Shown here: one piece after another, positions 9,237 to 17,848 of the stretch
Position numbering within the stretch: position 1 is the stretch's first letter
Layout of the letters: every line of letters starts with the position of its first letter
Made by a program: the position numbers and the translations under genes
Source of the DNA: an uncultured Clostridia bacterium
Lineage (GTDB): Bacteria; Bacillota; Clostridia; Christensenellales; UBA1242
Assembly (NCBI GenBank): GCA_934757855.1
Contig: CAKVLR010000001.1
Location: forward strand, 1 to 64,000
Direction of reading: 5' to 3'
Length of the DNA: 64,000 nucleotides
The notes under the pieces: model-generated
What the model saw: the letters and a program-made list of their open reading frames with translations, nothing else
What the model was told of the DNA's origin: nothing
Databases searched by the model: none

Positions 9237-9488
9237 ATGAACAAGCAAGAAATTATCGCTAAGTTCGGTAGAAAAGAGGGCGACACTGGTTCACCAGAAG
9301 TGCAAATTGCTTTGTTGACTGCTCGTATTACAGCATTGACTGAGCATTTGAAGACACACCCAAAAGACAACCACACACGCCGTGGTTTGCTTAAACTTGT
9401 TGGTAAGCGTAAAGGTTTGTTAAACTACCTTGAAAAGACTGACCTTGAAAAGTTTAGAGCATTGAAAAACGAACTTAGTATTCGTTAA
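9237..9488 (+). CDS. rpsO: 30S ribosomal protein S15
   Basis: S15 binds the three-way junction of 16S rRNA in the small-subunit platform. The 83-residue product matches the family throughout: GDTGSPEVQIALLTARI, then LKTHPKDNHTRRGLL and LVGKRKGLLNYL. I chose the ATG at 9237 because AAAGGAG lies 8 nt upstream; an upstream TTG at 9207 would add ten non-conserved residues and swallow the ribosome site. A terminator follows. In many Bacillota pnp follows rpsO; here it does not. Confidence 0.97.
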   Translation: MNKQEIIAKFGRKEGDTGSPEVQIALLTARITALTEHLKTHPKDNHTRRGLLKLVGKRKGLLNYLEKTDLEKFRALKNELSIR

Positions 9489-9492
9489 AAAA

Positions 9493-9523
9493 GAAGCGAG
9501 ATTTACTCGCTTTTTTGTTTTTT
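9493..9523 (+). terminator. Terminator after rpsO
   Basis: The hairpin GAAGCGAG / CTCGCTTTTTT is followed by a T-rich tract. Confidence 0.88.
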
Positions 9524-9555
9524 GCCTCTATTTTATGGTAAAATATCTTTCTATA

Positions 9556-9564
9556 TGATATAAT
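9556..9564 (+). promoter_or_regulatory. Extended -10 promoter immediately upstream of tatD
   Basis: TGaTATAAT is a perfect extended -10 element and no good -35 is present. The tatD ATG begins at 9571, seven nt after the element, where transcription is expected to start. Confidence 0.65.
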
Positions 9565-9570
9565 TAGGAT

Positions 9571-10335
9571 ATGGAAAAGACTTTATTTATTGATGCGCAC
9601 GCACACTTATTTGAAGATAAAATAGATAAAAATTTTATTGATTTAAGCGGTATGGAAGCGGTAATCGTTTCTGCGTACAAAAGAGAAAATCTGCATACTG
9701 CATTGGATTTTTGTATTTCAAATAATAAATATTTTTGCACTTTGGGTATTCACCCTGAATTTGCGAATGAATATGACCTAGCAGTACAAAATATGATTGA
9801 GTTTGAGTCAAAAAATATCGTGGCAATAGGCGAAATAGGACTTGATATTACTTATTCAATGCAATATAATACACAAATTAGTACTCTTTTAGCACAACTT
9901 GATTTAGCTGAAAAACTTAATTTGCCGATTGTGGTACATTTGCGCAAAAAACAAGATTTTGTTACATTTTTTGATTGTATCAAAGGTCGAAATTTGCGTG
10001 GTATGTTGCATTGTTTTAATGGTGATAACGAAGATTTGGCACACGCATTAGATTTGGGGCTGTATATTTCATTTGCGGGGAATATAACTTACAAAGGCAA
10101 TGAAAATTTGAGAAAACTAGCAAAAAATGTGCCATTTTCTAGGCTCTTAATTGAAAGTGATTGCCCTAGTATGTTGCCAGCGCAATTTATGCGAAAAGGA
10201 ATAAATTTACCTCAAAATGTGCAATTTGTTGCAGAAAAACTAGCAGATATTTTTGGTGTAGATACATCAAAAATAGCAAATGTTACAAAGGAAAATGCGA
10301 AAAAATTATTCAATTTACAAATGGAGCAAATATGA
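9571..10335 (+). CDS. tatD: TatD family metal-dependent hydrolase/DNase
   Basis: TatD proteins are TIM-barrel metal hydrolases with 3'-5' DNase activity. The 254-residue product carries the metal-binding signatures: DAHAHL at 8-13, GEIGLD near 88, PIVVHLR near 127, MLHCFNG near 148 and ESDCP near 195. The carboxy end (NVTKENAKKLF) is the usual TatD ending. No Shine-Dalgarno at a workable distance was found, and the -10 element sits directly upstream, so the mRNA may be leaderless. It overlaps the next gene by 4 nt (ATGA). Confidence 0.88.
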   Translation: MEKTLFIDAHAHLFEDKIDKNFIDLSGMEAVIVSAYKRENLHTALDFCISNNKYFCTLGIHPEFANEYDLAVQNMIEFESKNIVAIGEIGLDITYSMQYNTQISTLLAQLDLAEKLNLPIVVHLRKKQDFVTFFDCIKGRNLRGMLHCFNGDNEDLAHALDLGLYISFAGNITYKGNENLRKLAKNVPFSRLLIESDCPSMLPAQFMRKGINLPQNVQFVAEKLADIFGVDTSKIANVTKENAKKLFNLQMEQI

Positions 10336-11006
10336 ACGAATTTCAAAGACTTGAATTACAAATAGGACAAGAAAATTTGCAAAAATTATATTCCGCGCGA
10401 GTAGCGATTTTTGGACTTGGCGGAGTCGGGGGATTTGTTGCTGAGAGTTTAGTTAGAAGTGGTATAGGGAATTTTACAATTATAGATAAAGATATTGTAG
10501 ATATTACAAATATAAATAGGCAAATTATTGCGACTCATTCCTCAATAGGTAAACCAAAGATTGAGGTCTTTAAGGATAGAATTTTAGACATTAATCCAAA
10601 TGCAAAAGTAACGGAAATTCAAGCATATTTTGGAAAAGATAATATTGACTTAGATTTTACACAATTTGATTATATAATTGATGCGGTCGATGATATTAAT
10701 GCAAAAATTGAGATAATTAGGCAAGCAAAATTAAATAATGTGCCAGTAATATCGGCTATGGGTGCTGGGAATAAATTTGACCCGTTGAAGTTGCGAGTTT
10801 GTGATATTTCTATGACAAATACTTGTCCGCTTGCAAAAATTATGAGGCAAAAATTGCAAGAATTGGGAATAAGTGGAGTAAAATGTGTTTTTTCGATTGA
10901 AAAACCTATCAAAATTGAAGAAAAAACTATTTCTAGCAATGCCTTTGTGCCTAGCGTTGCAGGTATTTTGATTGCGCGAGAAGTCGTGTTTGACCTCATA
11001 AAATAA
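10332..11006 (+). CDS. tcdA: tRNA threonylcarbamoyladenosine dehydratase (ThiF/E1-like)
   Basis: TcdA uses ATP to cyclise the t6A nucleoside at tRNA position 37 to ct6A. The 224-residue product is an E1-like Rossmann protein: the nucleotide-binding GLGGVGGFVAESLVRSG lies at about 27-43, followed by IDKDIVDITNINRQ, with the Asn-Arg pair typical of ThiF enzymes. DAVDDINAK near 116 and SAMGAGNKFDP near 138 fit TcdA rather than ThiF or MoeB, and the zinc-binding CxxC pairs of MoeB are absent. It is translationally coupled to tatD. HesA-type relatives cannot be fully excluded. Confidence 0.85.
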   Translation: MNEFQRLELQIGQENLQKLYSARVAIFGLGGVGGFVAESLVRSGIGNFTIIDKDIVDITNINRQIIATHSSIGKPKIEVFKDRILDINPNAKVTEIQAYFGKDNIDLDFTQFDYIIDAVDDINAKIEIIRQAKLNNVPVISAMGAGNKFDPLKLRVCDISMTNTCPLAKIMRQKLQELGISGVKCVFSIEKPIKIEEKTISSNAFVPSVAGILIAREVVFDLIK

Positions 11007-11009
11007 CTA

Positions 11010-11038
11010 TTTACTTTTTGGCCTTATGGTGGTATAAT
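11010..11038 (+). promoter_or_regulatory. Promoter of rlmN
   Basis: TTTACT, 17 bp, TATAAT, with a leader of about 25 nt ending in TTAGGAG before the ATG. Confidence 0.75.
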
Positions 11039-11069
11039 TAATTAGATTGAAGCAAAATTAGGAGCAAAA

Positions 11070-12107
11070 ATGAAAATTATTCAAGATTTAAATTTAGAAG
11101 AATTGCAAGAGGTAATGGCAAGGCTTGGCGAACAAAAATTTCGTGCAAAACAAGTACTTGATAATGTAAATTTAGGTAAAAAAATCAGCGATTTTAGCAA
11201 TATTTCAAAAGAATTAAAAGCAAAATTGCTTGCCGAATTTGAGGATATACCGCTCAGAATTCATACCGTACAAGAAAGTAAGGACGGTACTAAGAAATTT
11301 GCCTACGAACTTTGGGACGGCAACATTATTGAGGGTGTGCTTATGTCGTATAAGTACGGCAATACTTTGTGCGTTTCTACACAAGTTGGTTGTCGTATGG
11401 GGTGTAAATTTTGCGCATCAACTCTAAATGGGTTAGCCCGAAACCTCACTGCGGGCGAAATTTTGTCGCAAGTGCTGGTTGTCAATAATCTTTTAGGCGG
11501 AAAAACTGGTAAAAATCGTGAAATAACGAACATTGTATTAATGGGGAGTGGTGAACCTTTGGATAACTATGACAATGTAGTTAAATTCTTACATTTAGTG
11601 TCTAGTCCCGAAGGTTTAAATGTTTCACCGCGCAATATTTCGCTTTCAACTTGTGGGATTGTGCCCAATATATACAAACTTGCTGATGAGAATTTGCAAG
11701 TGATTTTGACTATTTCTTTGCACGCTCCTAATGATGAATTACGCCGTACTATTATGCCGATTGCAAACAAATATAGTGTCAGTGAGATTGTAAAATCTGC
11801 AAAACATTATTTTGAAAAAACTGGTAGGCGTGTGGTGTTTGAGTATGCTCTTATTGATGGCGTAAACAATACGCCAGAATGTGCGGAAGAACTTGCAAAC
11901 CTCGTAAAAGGTTTTCCTACTCATATAAATTTGATACCTTTAAACGAAGTAAAAGAGCGCGATTTAAAAACTGTTACGCATAAAAAGGCGGAATATTTTA
12001 AAGATTTGCTAGAAAAACGCAGGGTATCGGTCACAATTCGTAGAACTATCGCTGATGATATTGACGGCGCTTGCGGGCAGTTGCGTAATAAAATTATTGA
12101 TAAATAA
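11070..12107 (+). CDS. rlmN: 23S rRNA (adenine(2503)-C(2))-methyltransferase RlmN
   Basis: RlmN is a radical SAM enzyme that methylates C2 of A2503 in 23S rRNA and A37 in some tRNAs. The 345-residue product has the cluster motif CRMGCKFCAST near 108-118 and the conserved MGSGEPLDNYDNV near 155, plus NVSPRNISLSTCG. ISLHAPNDELRRTIMPI and the late Cys in DIDGACGQLR near 336 (the methyl-carrying Cys of the family) are all present. The ATG has TTAGGAG upstream. Own promoter and terminator suggest a single-gene unit. Confidence 0.96.
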   Translation: MKIIQDLNLEELQEVMARLGEQKFRAKQVLDNVNLGKKISDFSNISKELKAKLLAEFEDIPLRIHTVQESKDGTKKFAYELWDGNIIEGVLMSYKYGNTLCVSTQVGCRMGCKFCASTLNGLARNLTAGEILSQVLVVNNLLGGKTGKNREITNIVLMGSGEPLDNYDNVVKFLHLVSSPEGLNVSPRNISLSTCGIVPNIYKLADENLQVILTISLHAPNDELRRTIMPIANKYSVSEIVKSAKHYFEKTGRRVVFEYALIDGVNNTPECAEELANLVKGFPTHINLIPLNEVKERDLKTVTHKKAEYFKDLLEKRRVSVTIRRTIADDIDGACGQLRNKIIDK

Positions 12108-12155
12108 AATTCCGCTAAACTTAATGAAAGCAATAAAAATTCCTATTTAAATATA

Positions 12156-12198
12156 AAAACACTAGTTTTTGAAAAATCTCAAACTCTAGTGTTTTTTT
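12156..12198. terminator. Terminator between convergent rlmN and guanylate-kinase-like gene
   Basis: The long hairpin AAAACACTAG / CTAGTGTTTTTTT has an inner TTTGA/TCAAA pairing and T-runs on both sides. It can serve both converging genes. Confidence 0.85.
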
Positions 12199-12199
12199 G

Positions 12200-12868
12200 T
12201 TACATTTGAACTTGTACAGGTTGCTGTGTTGCTTTTGTGGAAGATGTATCTTTTTGTGTTGATTGCAATTTTTTACCTGTGCTTTTTTCGTATTCATTTA
12301 TGATTATGTCGCAAACCTCTTTTACACAATTTGCTAAATTGTCATTATTTACACGATAGTCGTATTTGTAGTATGATTTGATGACTCTATCACGCTCTAA
12401 TTGTGCAATTCGCCCAGAAATGTCGGTATTGTCATTTCTGCCTTTTACGCGAGAAATCAACACCTCATCAGGGGCATCAATCAATATTGTAACGATAGGC
12501 AAGGCACTCATATGTTGCTTTTCGCGCACATAATTGATACGCTTTTTTGCATTTGCATAACCTTCAACATCATAGTCATTTATGGCGATTTTTGAGTTAG
12601 ATAAAGCGTGATTGATTGAGTCTATATGAGTACCGTAAATATTGTTGTAAACTTTTTTCACCTCTACCATTTTACCTAGTTTACATTGGTTGCGCATTTC
12701 TTCTAGGGAGTAAAAAATATAATCAATGCCATCGACTTCTTGTGGGCGTTTTGGTCTAGTCGTGCAAGAAGGGTAGCGCATAATATTGCTTGAGCCTAAT
12801 ATTTTTGATACTTCATTGATAACTGTATCTTTGCCAGCACCCGTACTTCCAACAATCATTACAATCAT
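12200..12868 (-). CDS. Guanylate kinase family P-loop protein
   Basis: Guanylate kinases transfer phosphate from ATP to GMP or dGMP. The 222-residue product keeps the P-loop VGSTGAGKDT at 6-15, the GMP-site region TTRPKRPQEVDGIDYIF near 37-53, and the YNNIYGT segment near 74. It also keeps NDYDVEGY in place of DVQG, the lid-like GRNDNTDISGRI, and YDYRVNNDNL at the end of the fold. A Thr/Gln-rich tail (about 195-222) is extra. It lacks the usual remA-gmk-rpoZ neighbourhood, so it could be the main Gmk or a paralogue. TAGGAG precedes the ATG. Confidence 0.72.
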   Translation of the reverse strand: MIVMIVGSTGAGKDTVINEVSKILGSSNIMRYPSCTTRPKRPQEVDGIDYIFYSLEEMRNQCKLGKMVEVKKVYNNIYGTHIDSINHALSNSKIAINDYDVEGYANAKKRINYVREKQHMSALPIVTILIDAPDEVLISRVKGRNDNTDISGRIAQLERDRVIKSYYKYDYRVNNDNLANCVKEVCDIIINEYEKSTGKKLQSTQKDTSSTKATQQPVQVQM

Positions 12869-13000
12869 AATCTAACTCCTAATTTCGATATTAAATTTGA
12901 TTTAATTTTATCATATTTGTAGAAAATTGTCAAATGAAAGCGATACTAATTTAATTTCATAACAAATAACAGCGCTTCATAAAATATATTAGGAGGAAAT

Positions 13001-13711
13001 ATGAAACGCTTAAAATCATTCAAAACTTTTGCTGTCAATTTTTCGATTATTTTAATGTTGGGAGGCTTGTTTGCACTTACTATGACAAATGATGTGCGCA
13101 GTGTGTTTAGCCCTGTATATAGCAATCTTTATTATCGAGGAGATACTTCGCAAAAAAATGTCACGCTTATGGTGAATGTTTACTGGGGGAACGAATATTT
13201 GCCGAGTATGTTGCAAAGTTTCAAAGAATATGGCGTAACAACTACCTTTTTTGTGGGTGGAATGTGGGTATCTAAATATCCAGAAGAATTTTTAAATATC
13301 ATAAACGATGGACACGAAATAGGAAATCACGGATTTTTCCATAAGGACCATAGTAAATTAAGTTATAACGAAAATCAACAAGAAATTTTTGATACGCACA
13401 AAGTAGTAAAGCAATACACAGATAAAGATATGTGCTTGTTTGCTCCGCCATCGGGGGCTTTTAATGATTATACGATACAATCTGCAAATAATCTGGGTTA
13501 CAAGGTAATTATGTGGAGTAGGGATACTATTGATTGGCGAGATAAAGATGTAAACTTAATTTATGAACGAGCAACTAAAAAACTAGGCAATGGCGAATTG
13601 ATATTGATGCACCCAACATTACAAACTGCGCAAGCACTACCAAAAATTCTAGAATATTGCAAACAAAATAACCTAAATGTTGTGCCAGTAAGTAGCAATA
13701 TTACAGTATAA
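13001..13711 (+). CDS. Polysaccharide deacetylase-like protein (sporulation type), motif 1 altered
   Basis: NodB-fold deacetylases remove acetyl groups from peptidoglycan or chitin-like sugars. The 236-residue protein has an N-terminal membrane anchor or signal at about 9-28, then the NodB domain. GHEIGNHGFFHKDH near 110 keeps the zinc-binding His pair, and SRDTIDW and LILMHPT are motifs 4 and 5. Motif 1, normally TFDD, reads MVNVYWG at 57-63, so both Asp residues (catalytic base and metal ligand) are absent. The RPP motif reads APP. I recall similar MVNVYWG variants in clostridial proteins, so this may be a conserved subfamily. Context (before an M16 peptidase) matches ylxY-mlpA order. AGGAGG precedes the ATG. 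Confidence 0.75.
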   Translation: MKRLKSFKTFAVNFSIILMLGGLFALTMTNDVRSVFSPVYSNLYYRGDTSQKNVTLMVNVYWGNEYLPSMLQSFKEYGVTTTFFVGGMWVSKYPEEFLNIINDGHEIGNHGFFHKDHSKLSYNENQQEIFDTHKVVKQYTDKDMCLFAPPSGAFNDYTIQSANNLGYKVIMWSRDTIDWRDKDVNLIYERATKKLGNGELILMHPTLQTAQALPKILEYCKQNNLNVVPVSSNITV

Positions 13712-13715
13712 ATAG

Positions 13716-13744
13716 TTGCTAAAAAACGCATTTTTTGCTATAAT
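13716..13744 (+). promoter_or_regulatory. Promoter of the M16 peptidase gene
   Basis: TTGCTA, 17 bp, TATAAT, with the GAGGTGA ribosome site downstream. Confidence 0.72.
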
Positions 13745-13772
13745 GTAAGTATAAAATTTTGAGGTGACTAAA

Positions 13773-15044
13773 ATGTACGAGGTAAAAACATACAAAAATG
13801 GTTTAAGATTAGTTTACGACTTTGATGATAGTACAAAAGCGGTATCGGTTGTGTTTGGTTGCGCGGTTGGTGGAGCCGATGAAGATGACACCAACAGAGG
13901 TATCGCGCACTTAGCAGAGCATATGTTTTTTAAAGGCACAAACAAAAGAAATGCAAAAGAAATCACGCTGATTTTTGATAAATTGGGTATTGCAAACAAC
14001 GCCTCTACTGGTAACGATGTGACAATGTATTATGCAACGGGAATGAATGAGCATTTAGAAACAATTTTTGATGTTTATAGTGATTGTTTCTTTAATTCTA
14101 CTTATGAGCCAGAGGGGTTAGAATTAGAGAAAAAAGCAGTTTGCAGTGAACTAGAAATGTACCTTGATGACTACAAAGATTTGGTGCGAATGAAGGGCGC
14201 TGAGGTGGCTTTGCAAGGCACTCCGTATCAATATACTTTGGGCGGAACTGTGGAGTCTGTGACTAAATTGAATCAAGCTGATTTAGTTGCGTTTAGAGAT
14301 AAATTTTACACGACAAACCGACTAATTATTAGTGTTAGTGGGAATGTTTCAAAAGAAAAAGTTGAGGCTATGATTGAAAAATATATCTTGTGTCACTGTG
14401 ATGAAGAATTGACTCCAGTAACATACAATGTTGCACCACTAACTATAAATTTGCAAAAGCGTTTTAATTTTGAAAAAAAAGATATTGACCAATGCTACTG
14501 CTTGATTTGTTTTAAAAGCATACATTACAACGACCCTAAAATGTTAAAATATCGCGCTATGAATGTCGTTTGGGGCGATATAATGAGTTCGAGATTATTC
14601 CGTAAAGTGCGTGAGGAAAAGGGACTTGTTTATGTAGTGAGCGCTTATGATGAAGTGTTTAAAGATGCTGGTGTAAATGGAATTATATTTTATTCAAATA
14701 AAAACAATACAGAAGAAGTGTTAAAGACTATTAGGCAAACAATTTTGGAAACAAAGCAAGATGGGTTTACTGATGAAGAACTTGAAACTGCTAAAAATGT
14801 ATTAAAAACTTCATACACTTTGGGCGGAATTATGCCGAGTGCGAGAGCAAAACGCGGGTTTAATAGTGTTTTGTACAAAGAAAAGCCTTTTAATATAGAA
14901 GAAAGGTTTAATGAAATTGATGCGCTAACTACACAAGATTTGAATGATGCGTTCAACGAATTTGTGGATTTTGATGATTTGTCGGTCGCTATTGTTGGCA
15001 AAGAATTTGATGAAAAAGTGTTGAATATTTTGTTAGGAAAATAA
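13773..15044 (+). CDS. M16 family zinc metallopeptidase (MlpA/YmxG-like)
   Basis: M16 peptidases are pitrilysin/processing-peptidase-like zinc proteases. The 423-residue product carries the inverted zinc motif HLAEH (HxxEH) in RGIAHLAEHMFFKGT near 45, with the third ligand likely in the EKKAVCSEL segment about 75 residues later. The C-terminal half has the second M16 domain with the RKVREEKGLVY-type motif. I chose ATG 13773 because GAGGTGA lies just upstream; the GTG at 13764 overlaps that site. Position between a YlxY-like deacetylase and ftsK matches the mlpA locus of Bacillus. Confidence 0.88.
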   Translation: MYEVKTYKNGLRLVYDFDDSTKAVSVVFGCAVGGADEDDTNRGIAHLAEHMFFKGTNKRNAKEITLIFDKLGIANNASTGNDVTMYYATGMNEHLETIFDVYSDCFFNSTYEPEGLELEKKAVCSELEMYLDDYKDLVRMKGAEVALQGTPYQYTLGGTVESVTKLNQADLVAFRDKFYTTNRLIISVSGNVSKEKVEAMIEKYILCHCDEELTPVTYNVAPLTINLQKRFNFEKKDIDQCYCLICFKSIHYNDPKMLKYRAMNVVWGDIMSSRLFRKVREEKGLVYVVSAYDEVFKDAGVNGIIFYSNKNNTEEVLKTIRQTILETKQDGFTDEELETAKNVLKTSYTLGGIMPSARAKRGFNSVLYKEKPFNIEERFNEIDALTTQDLNDAFNEFVDFDDLSVAIVGKEFDEKVLNILLGK

Positions 15045-15150
15045 TTTATTTAAGAATATAAATTCTTAAAAAGCATAGGGTTTTTGTTTGTGTTTTTTGG
15101 GGAAAAATGATATTATATAATTAATATCACAAAAAACATAGGAGGTTATT

Positions 15151-17835
15151 TTGCAAAATTACACGAGTAGGAATGTGGGCGAACCTAAAAATAGATTTTC
15201 CAAGCGTGCCAAAGGTGGTATCGCACTTTTGGTTGTTTCGGTATTTTTATTGTTATGTATAGTACTGAATTTTTTGCCGTTTATTCGTTCGTTTGTGCTG
15301 GGTGCTTTTGGACTGTCTGCGTATCCAGTTTTGGTTGTTTCTGCATTGGTCGGTGTAATAATGTTGAATAAGAAAAAATACGCCCTTGCAAAAAACTATA
15401 TTATTAGTTTGTGTGTGCTATATTTCTTGTTGATATGTACTTTACAAGTTGCGTTAACTCCTATCAATACAAATGGCTTTGGTGCTTATCTTAGCACTGT
15501 TTATGCTACAAAAGTGACAGCTGGTGGAGTAGTGGCTGGTATATTTGCATATATCTTAGGTACTTTATTTAACTATGTTGGCTCATATATAATTTTGGCT
15601 ATTGGTGCGATAGTTTGCGGCGCGTTTATGGTTGATTATTTCCTAAAAATGCGTGATTACAAAAAAATCAATACGCGTGCGATTAGTTATCCAGTGGAGA
15701 AAGAAAAATATCTAGCGCAAGAAGCACCTAATGCTGTTTTAGCGCAAGGAAAGACTAAAAAGCGACAGAGTTTTGCTGAAAAATTTAAAAAGCACGAAGA
15801 TGTGACTATTGGACTTGATGCCAACAAAGAAAAAGAATTGGTGACTGTTGATAGAACTCAAAATGCAAGTGAAAACGACAAAATGGCTGAACAAGTCTTT
15901 GGTACAGATTATGATGAAGTTTTGGGCGAGAAGCAAGAAAAGCCTCAAAAAAGTGAAAACGCTGTTACTTTGGAAGAATTTATCAATCAAGCAAAGCAAA
16001 ACGCTTTTGAAAACTTCAAGACTTATGAGCAAAAACCTCAAAACGCTACAGTTACGCGCAATAGTACGGAATATGAAAATTCTTCACAAGAAATTAAACC
16101 TAAATTTGAAACAAATCTCAATTTGGAGCCGTTTGAATCTACGACCGAGCATATGGAGGTAGAACAAGATAAAGAGCCTAGCGACTCGATTTTGGACAAT
16201 TTGAATAAAATGATAAATGAAGTACCACCGACTGTTGCGCCACCGATTGATTTTGATAAAGGTTTGTCTAGTGAAGTTAAACCAAAACAACACGAGCCGA
16301 AGATGACGCAACTTGAAATGCAACAGACAAAGCCTACTCCAAACCCAACTACCACTTACAAGCGACCTAGCCCTTATGTAAGACCTCCGTTAGAATTTTT
16401 GACTACTGAGTCCAGCAAATTAGGTGGGAGTGAGGCTGAATATAAGGAAAAAGCACAAATTTTGGAAGAAACTTTGGAGAGCTTCAAGATTTCTGCAAAT
16501 GTAGTAGGAATTACAAGTGGTCCTGCGGTAACGCGATACGAAATTCAAATGCCTGCGGGTATTTCAGTTAAAAAAGTTTCGCAACATAGTGATGATATTG
16601 CTATGATGTTGCAATCATATAGCGGGGTGCGTATTGAGGCACCTATCCCAGGGAAAAACCTTGTAGGTATCGAAGTGCCAAATGAAAAAATTGCAACAAT
16701 CGGTCTTAAAGATATAATTGGTTCGCCAGAATTTCACAATAGCAAATCACCTCTAACTGTTGCGTTGGGTAAAGATATTGCTGGCACTGTAAAAATTTGT
16801 GACTTGGCATCAATGCCACACTTGCTAGTTGCTGGTTCTACTGGTTCTGGTAAGTCTGTTTGCTTAAATGTAATATTGATTAGTTTGATATACCGATTGG
16901 GTATGGACGATTTGCGTTTAATCTTGATTGACCCTAAGCGTGTAGAATTTTCTAGTTACAATGGTTTGCCACAACTGCTTACTCCTGAGGCAATTTGTCA
17001 GCCAAAACAAGCATTAAATGCATTTGATTGGGCGATTGATGAAATGAATAATCGTTTTGATACATTCCAGCGTTTGCGCGTGAAGGATATAAACGAATAT
17101 AATTCGCTTGAAGCGGTTTACAAAGGGAAAGAACCCAAATTACCGCGTATTGTGATTGTGGTTGATGAGTTAGCGGACCTTATGATGATGGCGCGTAAAG
17201 ATTTGGAAGAAAAAATTATGCGTATTGCTCAACTTTCGCGTGCTGCTGGTATTCATTTGATTTTGGCTACTCAAAGACCTTCGGTAAATGTAATTACTGG
17301 TACAATTAAGGCAAACTTGCCATCAAGGATTGCGTTTGCAGTAAACAACTTTGCCGATTCAAATACAATTATCAATCAAGGTGGTGCAGAAAAATTGCTC
17401 GGTCGTGGTGATAGTCTATATGCTCCACAAAACTTACCTGAACCTGTGCGTATTCAATGCCCGTTTGTAAGCAATAGTGAAGTCTTGAAAATTGTCGATT
17501 TCATTAAAAATAACAATGAAACAGACTTTGACCCAGAGCGTACCGAACGAATTTTGGAGGGTAAATCTAAAAATGATGGCGGGACTGGTGCTGATGGCGA
17601 TGGTGGTATGGAATTTGACCCAATTTTGCCAAAAGCGTTGCTTGATTTCATTCGTGCGGGTACTGGCTCAATATCGGCAATTCAGCGTAGATATTCGGTA
17701 GGTTATGCGCGCGCTGCCCGTATTATTGACCAAATGGAACAATCGCATTTCATTTCACCTATGGACGGTTCAAATAAAAATAGGACGATTCTAATTGATG
17801 AAGAAAAATATAATGAACTATTTTCAAATGAATAA
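15151..17835 (+). CDS. ftsK: DNA translocase FtsK/SpoIIIE
   Basis: FtsK/SpoIIIE pumps chromosomal DNA through the closing division or sporulation septum. The 894-residue product has four or five N-terminal membrane helices (residues about 22-170), a Glu/Gln/Lys-rich linker (about 190-410), then the motor. AGSTGSGKSVCLN near 560 is Walker A and IVIVVDELADLMMM near 668 is Walker B. The gamma DNA-recognition winged helix closes the protein (GSISAIQRRYSVGYARAARI near 835). The start is TTG, with AGGAGG seven nt upstream. The same protein probably serves vegetative and sporulation roles, since no second copy is in the window. Confidence 0.96.
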   Translation: MQNYTSRNVGEPKNRFSKRAKGGIALLVVSVFLLLCIVLNFLPFIRSFVLGAFGLSAYPVLVVSALVGVIMLNKKKYALAKNYIISLCVLYFLLICTLQVALTPINTNGFGAYLSTVYATKVTAGGVVAGIFAYILGTLFNYVGSYIILAIGAIVCGAFMVDYFLKMRDYKKINTRAISYPVEKEKYLAQEAPNAVLAQGKTKKRQSFAEKFKKHEDVTIGLDANKEKELVTVDRTQNASENDKMAEQVFGTDYDEVLGEKQEKPQKSENAVTLEEFINQAKQNAFENFKTYEQKPQNATVTRNSTEYENSSQEIKPKFETNLNLEPFESTTEHMEVEQDKEPSDSILDNLNKMINEVPPTVAPPIDFDKGLSSEVKPKQHEPKMTQLEMQQTKPTPNPTTTYKRPSPYVRPPLEFLTTESSKLGGSEAEYKEKAQILEETLESFKISANVVGITSGPAVTRYEIQMPAGISVKKVSQHSDDIAMMLQSYSGVRIEAPIPGKNLVGIEVPNEKIATIGLKDIIGSPEFHNSKSPLTVALGKDIAGTVKICDLASMPHLLVAGSTGSGKSVCLNVILISLIYRLGMDDLRLILIDPKRVEFSSYNGLPQLLTPEAICQPKQALNAFDWAIDEMNNRFDTFQRLRVKDINEYNSLEAVYKGKEPKLPRIVIVVDELADLMMMARKDLEEKIMRIAQLSRAAGIHLILATQRPSVNVITGTIKANLPSRIAFAVNNFADSNTIINQGGAEKLLGRGDSLYAPQNLPEPVRIQCPFVSNSEVLKIVDFIKNNNETDFDPERTERILEGKSKNDGGTGADGDGGMEFDPILPKALLDFIRAGTGSISAIQRRYSVGYARAARIIDQMEQSHFISPMDGSNKNRTILIDEEKYNELFSNE

Positions 17836-17848
17836 AGGAAAAAATTAA

